From NCBI RefSeq assembly GCF_000733775.1, contig NZ_JPOE01000002.1:1612001-1676000 (forward strand): a stretch of 64,000 nucleotides of DNA. The letters are read 5' to 3'. Origin of the DNA: Thiomonas sp. FB-Cd (GTDB lineage Bacteria > Pseudomonadota > Gammaproteobacteria > Burkholderiales > Burkholderiaceae_C). Shown in pieces: positions 44,623 through 53,712 of the stretch (position 1 is its first letter; each line of letters opens with the position of its first letter). Position numbers and translations under genes: made by a program. The notes beneath the pieces are model-generated. The model was given only the letters and a program-made list of their open reading frames with translations, did not search any database and had not been told where the DNA came from.

Positions 44623-46222
44623 GAGTCTGTCGGACTTGAGTTCGAGCGAACCCGGATAATCAGTGCGGCGCGTTTTTTTGGACGGCGGCGCGCTGATCGA
44701 GTGTTCTGGAGGGTTCAGGCGGCGCAGTGAGGGGGCATGAGGCCGCCTGAGGACTCGGTTTTAGCGTGATTGGGGCGCATTTTCCCTCACGCCGCGCGCA
44801 GCACGTACATGCGCTTGATGTTCCAGGCCATGGTCACCAAGCTCCACTCGCCTTGCGCTTTGGCCAGCCCACGCAGGCTCATCTGGCGCCAGCCCATCAC
44901 CCGCTTGATGATGCCGAACACCGGCTCCACCGTCTGCTTGCGCAAGCTGTAGAGGGCTCGCCCAGCCTGTGTGCGCAGCCGGTGCGCCATCCGCTCCACC
45001 GCATCCGTCGTCTGAGGGTCGGGCGCATCGGATGCGAAGCGCTCCATCACGGGCGTGTGATGCGACTGCCTCTTGAGCGCCAGCAGCGGCTCGACCCCGG
45101 CATCGCCGCAGGCGATCACGTTGGCCTGGCTGCAGTAGCCGTTGTCCGCAATCAGGGACTGCACCTCGCCCAGCACCGCAGGCAACGCCACAATCTGCTC
45201 CAGCGTGGGCACGACTTCGCGCTTGTCGTTGGGCGCCTGGCTCACATGCCGGGTGATCACCATCATCGTCTGGGTGTCCACGCCGGCTTGGGCGTTGTAA
45301 CTCTGCTCGAAGCTCCCGCCCGACACGGGCATGATGCGTGACTCCTCATCCGTGAGGTTGACTTGGTCGCTGTCCATGGGACCCGCCTGGGGCGGCTCGG
45401 GGTCCTTGCCGCGGGGTTTCTTGCCCGCGTCGCGCTGGGCCTGGCGCTTGGCCTGCTTGGCCTCGAACTCCTGCTGCTCCGTCTTGAAGCGTTCGGCTGC
45501 GCGCTGCGCGATCTTGGCCTTGGCCTGCGCAATGGCTCTGAGGCGATCCTCCCGCCGGGCGATCTCGGCGGGCACATCCATGCCGTCGGGCGCGCTGGCG
45601 CGATCGCTCGTCTCCGCCAGCGCCAGCAGGCCCTGGACTTCCTCGCGCAACTGCGCCTCAATCTTGTTGGCATGCGCCCACGACAGCGCCTTGTGCTTGC
45701 TGGCGTTGGCGTCGATCTTGGTGCCGTCCAGCGCAATGTGTCCGAGTTTGAGCAGCTTCATCTCGCGTGCGAGCACCAGCACCTGCACAAACAGGGACTC
45801 GACTTCCTTGAGGAAGCGGTGGCGGAACGTCGCCAGCGTGTCGTGATCGGGGTGGGTATTGGCGGCAACAAAGCGAAACGCCACCGAGTCGTAGGTCGCG
45901 CGCTCAATCTTGCGGCTCGAATGCACGCCGTTGGCGTAGCCGTAGATCAGCAGCCCCAGCAGCACGGCAGGGTGATGCGCCGCCGATCCGCGCCCCGCAT
46001 ACTGCTTGACCAGATCGTCCAGATCAAGGCGATCGATGACTTCCACAACGAACCGTGCCAAGTGATCCTGCGGCAACCACTCGTCCACCGATGGCGGCAG
46101 GAGGTAGGCAGTGTCTCGGTCAACGCTAACGAAGCGGCTCATCGCAAAAAACCCAGGAATGCACTGCCTCCATTGTCATGCATCGCCTTCAAATCCGAAA
46201 GCCTCGAAAGTCCGACAGGCTC
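44623..46222 (-). mobile_element. IS1182-type insertion sequence, copy A (1600 bp)
   Basis: The ends read inward GAGTCTGTCGGACTT (left) and GAGCCTGTCGGACTT (right), a nearly perfect terminal inverted repeat. Both sides carry CTAG (44619-44622 and 46223-46226), the apparent 4-bp target duplication. It carries one transposase gene on the minus strand and splits higB. Copy B at 61901-63500 has the same length and opposite orientation. Confidence 0.9.
44787..46142 (-). CDS. IS1182-family transposase (copy A)
   Basis: The 451-residue protein opens with MSRFVSVDRDTAYLLPPSVD and the DUF772-type N-terminal domain (AAHHPAVLLGLLIYGYANGV, NTHPDHDTLATFRHRFL). DDE residues are seen in HIALDGTKIDANASKH, SLIADNGYCSQANV and VEPVFGIIKRVMGWRQMSL. 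A charged Lys/Gln-rich insertion (about residues 170-260) is typical of the family. The translation is identical to that of copy B, so both may be active. Confidence 0.93.
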   Translation of the reverse strand: MSRFVSVDRDTAYLLPPSVDEWLPQDHLARFVVEVIDRLDLDDLVKQYAGRGSAAHHPAVLLGLLIYGYANGVHSSRKIERATYDSVAFRFVAANTHPDHDTLATFRHRFLKEVESLFVQVLVLAREMKLLKLGHIALDGTKIDANASKHKALSWAHANKIEAQLREEVQGLLALAETSDRASAPDGMDVPAEIARREDRLRAIAQAKAKIAQRAAERFKTEQQEFEAKQAKRQAQRDAGKKPRGKDPEPPQAGPMDSDQVNLTDEESRIMPVSGGSFEQSYNAQAGVDTQTMMVITRHVSQAPNDKREVVPTLEQIVALPAVLGEVQSLIADNGYCSQANVIACGDAGVEPLLALKRQSHHTPVMERFASDAPDPQTTDAVERMAHRLRTQAGRALYSLRKQTVEPVFGIIKRVMGWRQMSLRGLAKAQGEWSLVTMAWNIKRMYVLRAA

Positions 46223-46426
46223 CTAGGGCGGCAATTGGCCAAGCTCGATGTGGCCAAGAACGCCAGCGACATGAATGTGCCAGGCTGGGGCTTGCACCCG
46301 CTCGCCGGAGGGCTTTCCGGTCATTACGGCGTCACTATCAACGGCAATTGGCGCATGACCTTCACGTTCGAAGGCGACAACGCCATCCTGGTGGATTACC
46401 AGGACTACCACTGAGAGGAACCGACC

Positions 46427-46741
46427 ATGAACCGCATGCACAATCCGCCGCACCCCGGCTTGACACTGCGCGAGGACATCTTGCCGGCGCTGCGCTTGAC
46501 CGTCACCGACGCCGCCGCACAACTCGGCGTGACGCGCCCTGCTCTGTCGCGCGTGCTCAATGGCCGCGCGGCGATCTCACCCGAAATGGCCTTGCGCCTT
46601 GAGGGCTGGCTCGGCATCGAGCATGGCGGCCGCGCAGACGTCTGGCTGCAGCAACAAAGCGCATATGACCTCTGGCAGGCTCGTCAAGCCGGTGCGCCAA
46701 AGGTCAAACATGCGCCGGTCGGCAATCTGATTGCGGGTTGA
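46427..46741 (+). CDS. higA: HigA-type antitoxin
   Basis: The 104-residue protein starts MNRMHNPPHPGLTLREDILP, the usual HigA opening, and contains the helix-turn-helix TDAAAQLGVTRPALSRVLNG. AGAGGA lies upstream of the ATG, 12 bases after the higB stop. HigA neutralises HigB and represses the operon. With higB disrupted it is an orphan. Any outward promoter of the inserted IS could change its expression. Confidence 0.92.
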   Translation: MNRMHNPPHPGLTLREDILPALRLTVTDAAAQLGVTRPALSRVLNGRAAISPEMALRLEGWLGIEHGGRADVWLQQQSAYDLWQARQAGAPKVKHAPVGNLIAG

Positions 46742-46825
46742 ACCAGTTCGGCCGGCCCAGGCTGCCCCACGAAAATACGCAATCCCTGGCAGAGTGGCCG
46801 GCTGGCTGATCTGAATTGACGTGTG

Positions 46826-47116
46826 ATGAGTCGACCAACTGTGATTGCCGTCAAAATCCGCGCCATGCTCGGCCAAAGGTGGACAGAGCACGGCTACCCC
46901 ATGACCGGGCTTGTCAGCACGCCAGATGGCGATTATCTCGGGACGGTGAACGGCTTCATCCCTAGGCCAGAGCCAAAACGTAAAGGCAGGCCCAAGACGC
47001 CAGCGGAGAAGATACGGCAATATTGCGCGTTTCTGGCGCAGTGGGCAAACCCGTCACGAATCCTCAGTTACTCGAATCAACCAAGGCGGAAACACGCCGG
47101 CGCGTATTCCGAATGA
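46826..47116 (+). CDS. Hypothetical protein, 96 aa
   Basis: The frame from the ATG at 46826 reads MSRPTVIAVKIRAMLGQRWT, then DGDYLGTVNGFIPRPEPKRK with a basic KRKGRPKTP segment that resembles an AT hook. There is no clear ribosome site. It lies inside the tRNA-Pro island. The call rests on composition only and may be wrong. Confidence 0.35.
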   Translation: MSRPTVIAVKIRAMLGQRWTEHGYPMTGLVSTPDGDYLGTVNGFIPRPEPKRKGRPKTPAEKIRQYCAFLAQWANPSRILSYSNQPRRKHAGAYSE

Positions 47117-47514
47117 CTGCCGACGACCACAGCCATGACGCCATGCAGGTAAGGTCGCGCCGCGATGAATCGGATTGCTTGGGCTGGCTTGAGATCATCA
47201 TTCCCAGCGGGTGTGCGACGCAAGGTAATTGTGTTCCCCGAAGCGCCGCGCCTGGACATTGATTCGGGCGGCATGACCATTGCCGGGCGGGCAACACGGT
47301 TCAAACGGACGGCCTCAAGTTCAAGCGCGCACTCGCACCCAACGGCCAGATGCTCAGCATTCGCCCTGCAGAGCAGGTTCCAGCGAGCCCAATGTCTTCG
47401 ACAATGGCTTGGCCATCCTCGAACAATCGAGGATGCGACTGTGGCGCAGGCCCGCCTGACGTTTTCCTTGGTGCTACAAAGCGCCGCGAAAACGGCAACA
47501 AGATCCAGAAAACG
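47117..47514. other. Intergenic, no gene recognised
   Basis: ORFs on both strands lack features. The long minus-strand frame that crosses here into the tRNA is a read-through of the tRNA sequence. Confidence 0.5.
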
Positions 47515-47543
47515 CCAAGGGCTGCACCCTGGGCAGCCCTTGG
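47515..47543 (-). terminator. Hairpin after tRNA-Pro
   Basis: CCAAGGGCTGC and GCAGCCCTTGG form a perfect 11-bp stem with a 7-base loop, 18 bases beyond the tRNA 3' end. A near copy with a shorter loop accompanies the defective tRNA at 43873-43892. Confidence 0.65.
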
Positions 47544-47560
47544 TAAGTCCTTGATTTAAG

Positions 47561-47637
47561 TGGTCGGGGCGATAGGATTCGAACCTACGACCCTCTGCTC
47601 CCAAAGCAGATGCGCTACCAGACTGCGCTACGCCCCG
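47561..47637 (-). tRNA. tRNA-Pro (anticodon UGG)
   Basis: The 77-nt cloverleaf has acceptor CGGGGCG/CGCCCCG, D arm GCGC...GCGC, anticodon stem TCTGC/GCAGA with loop TTTGGGA (anticodon TGG), T loop TTCGAAT, discriminator A and encoded CCA. Its 3' end faces the decayed island at 43961-47560. Confidence 0.97.
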
Positions 47638-47791
47638 AACCAACCATTGTAGGCGACTGGACCGTGCCCCGGAAATTGGGCTTGTCATCGATTGCAACAA
47701 CCGTCCTCAACGCCGCCTCTAACATGCAGGTTTTGAGCCGCTGCCCGACAGGCGGGCCGGGATGCAACCCACCGACGGATGACCCCATTTC

Positions 47792-48805
47792 ATGCAGACA
47801 AAGACGCAACTGCTGGCCGTGCTTGAGGGTGTGGTGCCGGGCGATGCTCGCGCTTTGATCGACCTTGTCGCGCTGCCCGCCTGCGGCCATGAACCGTGCC
47901 GCGGCACCGTCTCACGCGCGGAATTGACGCTGGCATTGACTCTGGCGCTATTTGCGCAATTGGTCGACGCGGTTCCCGAAGCGACGCGCTATGTCGAGCG
48001 CGTGCGCGCGCGCGGCGAATCCATCATTTTTGACCACGGTGCCGTGCGCACAGTGTTGGCGGACCAGTGTGGCGCGCTACCACCAGGCGAATTGGCCATC
48101 ACGCGCATCCTGTTGCCACTGGGCTATACGCTCGCGGGCACTTACCCGCTGCCTCGGCTAAAGATGACCGGCCGCGCGTATATCCATACCGATGACCCGC
48201 GCGGCATCCCCCAGTTCTTTCTCAGCGAGTTGCACGCGGATCAGTTCTCGGCGGAATTCCACACCACGGTGAATGCGCTGCTTGGCGCCTCCCATGACCC
48301 TCTCACGAAGCACAACCTGGCAGCGCTGGATGCCCTACAACGCGATGAAAGCCTGCCCTTGGCCACCGCGCAGGAGTTACTGCCCCAGCTCGTGCGCTGC
48401 TTCGCACGCCAGCACCCTTTGCCCAGCGTGGCGCAATATGATGCGCTTGCGGCTGAGTCGGCCGAAATGGCTTGGATCAGCACGGAAGGACAAACATTCA
48501 ACCACGCAACCGACCGAGTGAGCGATGTGGAGTCGCTCGCGGCCAGCCTGCGTGCTGAGGGTTACGCAATCAAGGATGCAGTGGAAGTCTCCGCGGATGG
48601 CACGGTGCGACAGACCGCGCTACGGGCAGCTTGCGTCAAGCGTCCCCTGCCGCAAGAGCAAAACGTCCATGCGCTGGAGCTTCCGGGCTCATTCTTCGAA
48701 TTCATCGCCCGCGCAGCCCTTCCCGGCGGCTCGCTACCTGCCGATATGGACATGCGATTCGACTCCGGCAACGCAACCGGCATTTTCAAGATGACCGCAA
48801 TATGA
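47792..48805 (+). CDS. DUF1338 protein, 2-oxoadipate dioxygenase/decarboxylase-like
   Basis: The 337-residue protein has the DUF1338 vicinal-oxygen-chelate-like pattern: IIFDHGAVRTVLADQ gives a metal His, QFFLSELHADQFS and LPGSFFEFIARAA give further ligand regions, including Glu. Characterised members (HglS) convert 2-oxoadipate to 2-hydroxyglutarate in lysine breakdown, using iron and oxygen. Activity on the same substrate is inferred. The stop overlaps the dsbB start by 4 bases. Confidence 0.8.
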   Translation: MQTKTQLLAVLEGVVPGDARALIDLVALPACGHEPCRGTVSRAELTLALTLALFAQLVDAVPEATRYVERVRARGESIIFDHGAVRTVLADQCGALPPGELAITRILLPLGYTLAGTYPLPRLKMTGRAYIHTDDPRGIPQFFLSELHADQFSAEFHTTVNALLGASHDPLTKHNLAALDALQRDESLPLATAQELLPQLVRCFARQHPLPSVAQYDALAAESAEMAWISTEGQTFNHATDRVSDVESLAASLRAEGYAIKDAVEVSADGTVRQTALRAACVKRPLPQEQNVHALELPGSFFEFIARAALPGGSLPADMDMRFDSGNATGIFKMTAI

Positions 48806-49329
48806 ACAAGACACACACGTCCTCGGCAAATGATTCAGGGCTGCGTTCTCGCACAACTTGGCTGGCGCTCTTCGTTGTGCTGGGCGCCGCCGAAACTCTG
48901 GCAGCCGCGCTTTGGGTCCAGCATCTGGGGAACCCTCCCTGCCCGCTTTGCATCTTGCAACGCATGGGTTACCTTGCCGTCTTGGCATTCGCGCTGATAA
49001 CGTCTGCGGCAAGGCTTGGCAAGATGCCTGGCATTGGCCGTGGGACTGCCGCTCTTGGCGTGTTGAGCGGGTTGCTCGGGTTGGCTGCCGCGGCGAAGCA
49101 TGTGTGGCTGGTTTGGCACCCCGGTCAGACTTGCGGGCTCGATCCTCTGGCCGTAACCATCAACCATTGGCCCATTACGCACTGGGCGCCGTGGATGTTC
49201 CGAGCCGACGGATTTTGCGCTGATGTGCCATATGTTTTTGGTATCGCCTTGCCCTTCTGGTCGGCGCTTGGGTTCATCGTACTGACTGCGCTTTTGCTGC
49301 CGGCGTTGCGAGCCCCTGCCAGTCACTGA
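48802..49329 (+). CDS. dsbB: Disulfide bond formation protein DsbB
   Basis: The 175-residue protein has four hydrophobic spans and the two redox Cys pairs: PPCPLCILQRMGYLAVLA (CxxC with the quinone-site Arg) and a second pair in TCGLDPL and GFCADVPYVF. DsbB re-oxidises DsbA and passes electrons to quinone in the inner membrane. The ATG overlaps the previous stop (ATGA). Coupling with a DUF1338 gene has no obvious biochemical reason. Confidence 0.92.
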   Translation: MNKTHTSSANDSGLRSRTTWLALFVVLGAAETLAAALWVQHLGNPPCPLCILQRMGYLAVLAFALITSAARLGKMPGIGRGTAALGVLSGLLGLAAAAKHVWLVWHPGQTCGLDPLAVTINHWPITHWAPWMFRADGFCADVPYVFGIALPFWSALGFIVLTALLLPALRAPASH

Positions 49330-49809
49330 CGGATCCCGTCTGGTTGGAGGCTGACGCCCCTCGGGCTCTGGAGACGATTGGCGCGCTCTCCAATCGCCAC
49401 CTCGATGCGGGTAAATGCGCCGCAAACCGGTTTGGCCGCCACGCGTCAGTACCACCGGCAATCGCGACACTCGCAGAGGCGTGCGCGGTGGCCGACGCAA
49501 CTCTCATGGGCGCGCCCTTCAGGGTCACGCCCGAAGAGGACAATGATGCGTGCGTCCCGGCCGAAACCGGTTCGAGGTGGATCCCCGATTGTTTTTTTGC
49601 GTTCGCTCCAAGCGCTGTGTGCGGCAGCCATGGGCCACGATCGCGGTCACCTCCTTGCCGCGCGTCTGCTCGCCACGTCCAAACTGGGTCACTCAACGCG
49701 AAGCCATCGAGGCGTTCCATGGCGGATGAAGCCAAGATCCCGCCCATCCTCGCGGGAGCCGATACGGCAGGTGACGATATGCCTGCAAGAAAATCGCAGT
49801 GGCACGAAA
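49330..49809. other. Intergenic, no gene recognised
   Basis: Long overlapping open frames exist on both strands, mostly from high G+C. The plus frame that joins the flavin oxidoreductase has no family similarity before 49810. Confidence 0.5.
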
Positions 49810-50820
49810 ATGGCTGCCATGCAAAACCTGAATGCAGTCTCCGTGTCCATGCTCGACCTCGTCGCCGTGCGAGAGGGTGGTACCGTGGCCGATGCACTGG
49901 CCATCGCACTGCGCACCGCCCAGCATGCAGAAAAACTCGGCTTTACGCGCTACTGGCTCGCCGAACACCACAACATGCCCGGCATTGCGAGCTCTGCCAC
50001 GGCCGTACTCGTCGGCTATGTCGCCGCTGGCACGCAGCGCATTCGCGTTGGCTCGGGCGGGGTCATGCTTCCGAACCATGCTCCGCTTGTCGTGGCCGAG
50101 GCCTTCGGCACCCTGGCTGAGCTCTACCCGGATCGCATCGACCTGGGCCTGGGCCGCGCCCCTGGAACAGACCCGCTGACCATGCGCGCGCTGCGCCGTG
50201 ACCGCATTGAAACTGAGGATGACTTCCCCCGCGACGTGGCTGAGCTTCAGCGCTTGCTCGCACCGCCCGAGCCGGGTCAGCGCTTGGTCGCCATGCCCGG
50301 AGCGGGAACCCAGGTGCCCATCTGGCTCTTGGGCTCAAGCTTGTTTTCGGCACGGCTCGCCGCGCAGCGTGGACTTCCCTACGCCTTCGCATCACACTTT
50401 GCACCGCGCCTGCTCCTGTCGGCGCTTGATCTCTACCGCCGCGAATTCTGTCCCTCTTCCACGCTAGCCCGCCCATACGTCACCATTGGCGTGCCCCTGA
50501 TTGCGGCGCCTTCGGACGACGAAGCCCAATTCCTTGCTAGCAGCACCTACCAGCGCGTGCTCGGCATCATCACAGGACAACGAGGCCGCCTTCAACCACC
50601 GGTGCCAGGCTTCATGGAACAGCTCCACCTGCAGGAGCGCGCTGCAATTGCGGATTTTCTCGCCGCTGCCGTGATCGGGGGACCCACGACGGTGCGTGCC
50701 GGGCTTGAAGCCCTGGCCAAAGCGACGAACGCCGATGAGTTCATGCTCGTCTGCGACATTTTCGACGCCGACCTTCGCCTGCGCTCGCTGGACATTGCCG
50801 CTGCCGCCATGCGGTCTTGA
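49810..50820 (+). CDS. LLM-class flavin-dependent oxidoreductase
   Basis: From the ATG at 49810 the protein has 336 residues. It is a luciferase-like monooxygenase TIM barrel: [39 protein letters not shown] and [20 protein letters not shown] are hallmark segments of the MsnO8/YhbW type. FMNH2 or F420 would be the cofactor; the substrate is unknown. An ATG at 49819 is a possible alternative start. It ends 63 bases before the Tat-signal gene. Confidence 0.9.
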   Translation: MAAMQNLNAVSVSMLDLVAVREGGTVADALAIALRTAQHAEKLGFTRYWLAEHHNMPGIASSATAVLVGYVAAGTQRIRVGSGGVMLPNHAPLVVAEAFGTLAELYPDRIDLGLGRAPGTDPLTMRALRRDRIETEDDFPRDVAELQRLLAPPEPGQRLVAMPGAGTQVPIWLLGSSLFSARLAAQRGLPYAFASHFAPRLLLSALDLYRREFCPSSTLARPYVTIGVPLIAAPSDDEAQFLASSTYQRVLGIITGQRGRLQPPVPGFMEQLHLQERAAIADFLAAAVIGGPTTVRAGLEALAKATNADEFMLVCDIFDADLRLRSLDIAAAAMRS

Positions 50821-50883
50821 ATCCGGGCCTTGTTGGACCCGCACGTTGTGGCTATGCTGGGCGGTCCAAGAAGGAGACAGGCA

Positions 50884-51708
50884 ATGCGCGAAGATAGTCG
50901 GCAAGGTTGGTCGCGACGTGAGATGTTGAACGTGATGGCTTGGACGGTCTTTGCCGGCATCGCCGGCACCGATGTTGCGGGCTTTGGGCAGGCACAATCG
51001 GCGGAGCCGCAGCAGTCCATGGACAGCCTGCTTCCGCAAGGCTCACAACAGCTCGCCACGCTGATGGACACGCTGGCCAAAGCCCCGCACCGTCGGGACT
51101 TCAAGACGGTTCCGATGATACTTACCGACCCCGAGATGTGGGACGCACAGGCCATCCATGATGTCCTGCATTACCCCGGCAATCCGAAAATGGTCTGGCA
51201 CAACACCGACCTGGAAGGCCCTTGGCTGAACCTGATGCGCCTGACGCTGAACGCGCAGATCTGGTCGTTCAAGCATCCCAATTTCCTCATTGTCTCCGTG
51301 ACCCATGGCTCCGCCGCTCTAGCCCTGTTCGACGAGCAGGCGTGGACAAAATATGAATTTTCCAAACTGACGAAGAACAAGGTCAAGCGCAATACGTTCA
51401 TCGACATTCCCGCCGCAGCCATTGCCAACCCGGCGGACTTCCAGAATCCTGAAGGCGCATACTCAGCCAAGGCCACGAGTATCGCCGTTCTGCAACGCCG
51501 CGGCGTCGTATTCATGGCCTGCCATGACGGCATTTGGGGGCTCGCTGGCCACCTTCACAGCAAGGGACACAACCCGGACAGGCTTTCGCAGCCACAATTG
51601 GCCGCGGATCTCACCAACCACCTGATACCGGGCGCAATCCTCACGCCCGACGTGGTGGCCGAACTTGTGGCGCTCGAGCGTGCCGGCTTCGCTTATGCCC
51701 ACAGCTGA
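50884..51708 (+). CDS. Tat-exported DsrE-like protein
   Basis: AAGGAG lies seven bases before the ATG at 50884. The N-terminus WSRREMLNVMAWTVFAGIAG has a twin-arginine motif followed by a hydrophobic stretch, so export is likely. The C-terminal part (VVFMACHDGIWGLAGHLHSK, PGAILTPDVVAELVALERAG) resembles DsrE-fold proteins with a central Cys. DsrE-like proteins act in sulfur transfer, but a periplasmic form is less usual. The central 100 residues are unassigned. Confidence 0.6.
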   Translation: MREDSRQGWSRREMLNVMAWTVFAGIAGTDVAGFGQAQSAEPQQSMDSLLPQGSQQLATLMDTLAKAPHRRDFKTVPMILTDPEMWDAQAIHDVLHYPGNPKMVWHNTDLEGPWLNLMRLTLNAQIWSFKHPNFLIVSVTHGSAALALFDEQAWTKYEFSKLTKNKVKRNTFIDIPAAAIANPADFQNPEGAYSAKATSIAVLQRRGVVFMACHDGIWGLAGHLHSKGHNPDRLSQPQLAADLTNHLIPGAILTPDVVAELVALERAGFAYAHS

Positions 51709-51730
51709 CCTGTACGGGGTCGGGCGCCAT

Positions 51731-52282
51731 TCAGGTCTTGCGCTTTGCTCGCGCGGCACTGTGTTGCGCTGCTTTCCGCACTTCGCCGGTGGCGGTACGC
51801 AAATTGGTCTCGGCCATGTCCGCGGCCTTTTTTGAGGCCTGCCTCACAGCCTCATAGGCCGCGTTCGCATTTTCCAGCGCGCTTTTCATCAAAGCCACCG
51901 CTGGCTCCGATCCCGCGGGGGCGGATTTCGCAGAACTCTCCACCAGCGCCATGAACTTGCGGTGCATCTCGGCCACCTGTGCCTCGGCCGTCTTTGCGAT
52001 GTCGGCCTGCGCGCCCGAGGCGATCTCATGCACGTGCTGCGCGTAAGCCAGCATTTTCTCCGCCACTGGCTCCATCCACTGCGCCTGCCTTGCCGTCACA
52101 CCCTGCAGATCTTTGGCTGACAACTTCGTCATGGCCTCTTCAGCGCTGTCCTGGAGCGTCTCTTTCACGGTCTGCATGCTCAAGACCACCAACTTCTCCA
52201 TACTTTCCATGGTCTTGGTCACCATGTCGAACATGGCTTCGAATTGCGCCTTTTGCGTTGCGATCAACTCTTCGGGTGTCAT
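51731..52282 (-). CDS. Phasin-family protein
   Basis: The 183-residue protein is almost wholly helical and amphipathic, with the phasin opening MTPEELIATQKAQFEAMFDM and repeated Ala/Glu-rich segments (ENANAAYEAVRQASKKAADM). It ends in a Lys/Arg tail. Phasins coat polyhydroxyalkanoate granules, so the organism probably stores PHA. AGGA lies five bases upstream. Confidence 0.88.
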   Translation of the reverse strand: MTPEELIATQKAQFEAMFDMVTKTMESMEKLVVLSMQTVKETLQDSAEEAMTKLSAKDLQGVTARQAQWMEPVAEKMLAYAQHVHEIASGAQADIAKTAEAQVAEMHRKFMALVESSAKSAPAGSEPAVALMKSALENANAAYEAVRQASKKAADMAETNLRTATGEVRKAAQHSAARAKRKT

Positions 52283-52448
52283 GACAGTCCTTTCCGGTTG
52301 GGTGGGCGTGCCAACATGCTAGGCCGGCGCCCTGTGGGCTACAAGGGGGTGAACGGTCGGGCGGCAGTGCGCACACAGGGAGCACAATAGCCATGCCAGC
52401 CGGATCCGCTCTTCCCTTTAACACTCGTGCCCCAAGACTTTGCACGCT

Positions 52449-53336
52449 ATGCGTCATGACGTCAACTTCTGGTTTGGCCTGAACGGCGCTCCGCTTGGAG
52501 AGCGCCCCCATGTTTACGCGCTCGAAAAGCGCATCAATCCGCTGATGGTGGGCATCGCATTACTGGCCATCCCATCCTTTTACCTGGAAGATCTTCAGCC
52601 CGATGGGGCGCTCAAGCCTTTTGGCCTCGAGATTGACCTTTTCATCCTTGGCGCATTCCTGGTCGAAACCCTGATCATGCTGGTTCTATGCCGGCAGAAA
52701 TGGAGTTACCTCAAGTACAACTGGCTGAACGTCCTGATCATCGTGGCGTCGGCCCTTCCCCTGGTTGGGCTTAACAGCGAGTGGATCCCGCTGATCCGAT
52801 TGCTGCGGATCACGTATATCGGGTTGGTCTTTGCCCGGCTGCTGAGCTATGTGCGGCGCATCGTGACGGCCAACGCCATTCCCTATGCCTTCATGCTTGG
52901 CCTCGGTGCCGTGCTGCTCGCTGGACTCGGGTTTTACTGGGTCGAGCCCACCATCCATTCCTACGAAACCGGGCTATGGCTGGCCTTCACAACAGCTGCA
53001 ACAGTCGGCTATGGTGACTACGTGCCGACCACCGCGGCCTCGCGCGTGCTGGCCGTCTTCGTCGTGATTGTCGGATACGCCGTGTTTTCCCTGATCACGG
53101 CCAGCATCGCGGCTTTCTTCATCGGCGAGAACGAGAAGAAGCTCCAACATGAGATCTATCGCGACATGAAGGCCTTGCGTCAGGAGTTGCACGAACTGCG
53201 CGACGAGATTGTGCAACTGACGAGTCGTGCACAGTCGCAGGACGGCTCGTCCATGACACGGCATTCAACGATGCCTGCGGATCCCGAACCCGCCGGGCCC
53301 GCAGGCTCGCCGCAGGACCGGTCGACAACACCGTAG
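52449..53336 (+). CDS. Voltage-gated-type potassium channel / ion transporter
   Basis: The 295-residue protein has about six membrane spans. A charged S4-like segment (LIRLLRITYIGLVFARLLSY) precedes the pore, and the selectivity filter is AATVGYGDYVPTTAASR. The cytoplasmic C-terminus begins with the coiled coil RDMKALRQELHELRDEIVQL, a likely tetramerisation helix. It should conduct K+. The ribosome site is weak; the ATG at 52449 gives a sensible N-terminus. Confidence 0.88.
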   Translation: MRHDVNFWFGLNGAPLGERPHVYALEKRINPLMVGIALLAIPSFYLEDLQPDGALKPFGLEIDLFILGAFLVETLIMLVLCRQKWSYLKYNWLNVLIIVASALPLVGLNSEWIPLIRLLRITYIGLVFARLLSYVRRIVTANAIPYAFMLGLGAVLLAGLGFYWVEPTIHSYETGLWLAFTTAATVGYGDYVPTTAASRVLAVFVVIVGYAVFSLITASIAAFFIGENEKKLQHEIYRDMKALRQELHELRDEIVQLTSRAQSQDGSSMTRHSTMPADPEPAGPAGSPQDRSTTP

Positions 53337-53362
53337 CACGCTCGGCGCCATGCGCGGCTGAT

Positions 53363-53399
53363 GACTCTCTTGTCGCGATCTCGTTGCGACAAGAGAGTC
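53363..53399. terminator. Perfect 14-bp hairpin after the channel gene
   Basis: GACTCTCTTGTCGC (53363-53376) and GCGACAAGAGAGTC (53386-53399) pair perfectly around a 9-base loop. It starts 26 bases after the stop. There is no T run on either strand, so it may be an RNA-stabilising or protein-binding element rather than a classic terminator. Confidence 0.5.
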
Positions 53400-53712
53400 C
53401 ATATTGCGACCACCCCGCCTCGCGGCGATGATGGCCAACACCGCGGCGCCCAAGCTGACAGCGGACCTCGGGCCCAAAGCCACGGCCTCACAACAGGCTT
53501 GATGGTTTAACCGCGAGGTTGCTCAAGGAGCCGCTCGTGGTTATGCTGGCTGCCGTGGCTGTGGCGGCACTTCGCGCGGTGCTGGGGGCAGCCCTTGTTT
53601 ACCCTCTGGCTGCCCGGCACTGTTGGCCATTGAACCTGGCAGTCAGACTGCGTCTTGGGGAACGGGACCCCAAGGTTGATTTCTGCGCTCAATCACTCCA
53701 CGAGGCCTGCCC

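Larger units (their letters stand above)
44532..46414 (+). pseudogene. higB: HigB-type toxin interrupted by an IS1182-type element
   Basis: Bases 44532-44622 encode MIKTFRHKGLRAFFEAGSKA then GIQAAHAPRL, the N-terminus of a RelE/HigB toxin. Bases 46227-46414 encode its remainder (GRQLAKLDVAKNASDMNVPG onward to LVDYQDYH). Removing 44623-46222 and one copy of CTAG rejoins the frame as ...APRL-GRQL..., giving 92 residues, the normal HigB size. A -10-like TATACA ends nine bases before the ATG and there is no ribosome site. HigB cleaves mRNA on the ribosome; here it is disrupted, leaving an orphan antitoxin. Confidence 0.88.

Noticed and set aside
47077..47700. 207-codon minus-strand frame containing VAQSGSASALGAEGRRFESY
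   Set aside because: This is the well-known spurious translation of a tRNA gene.
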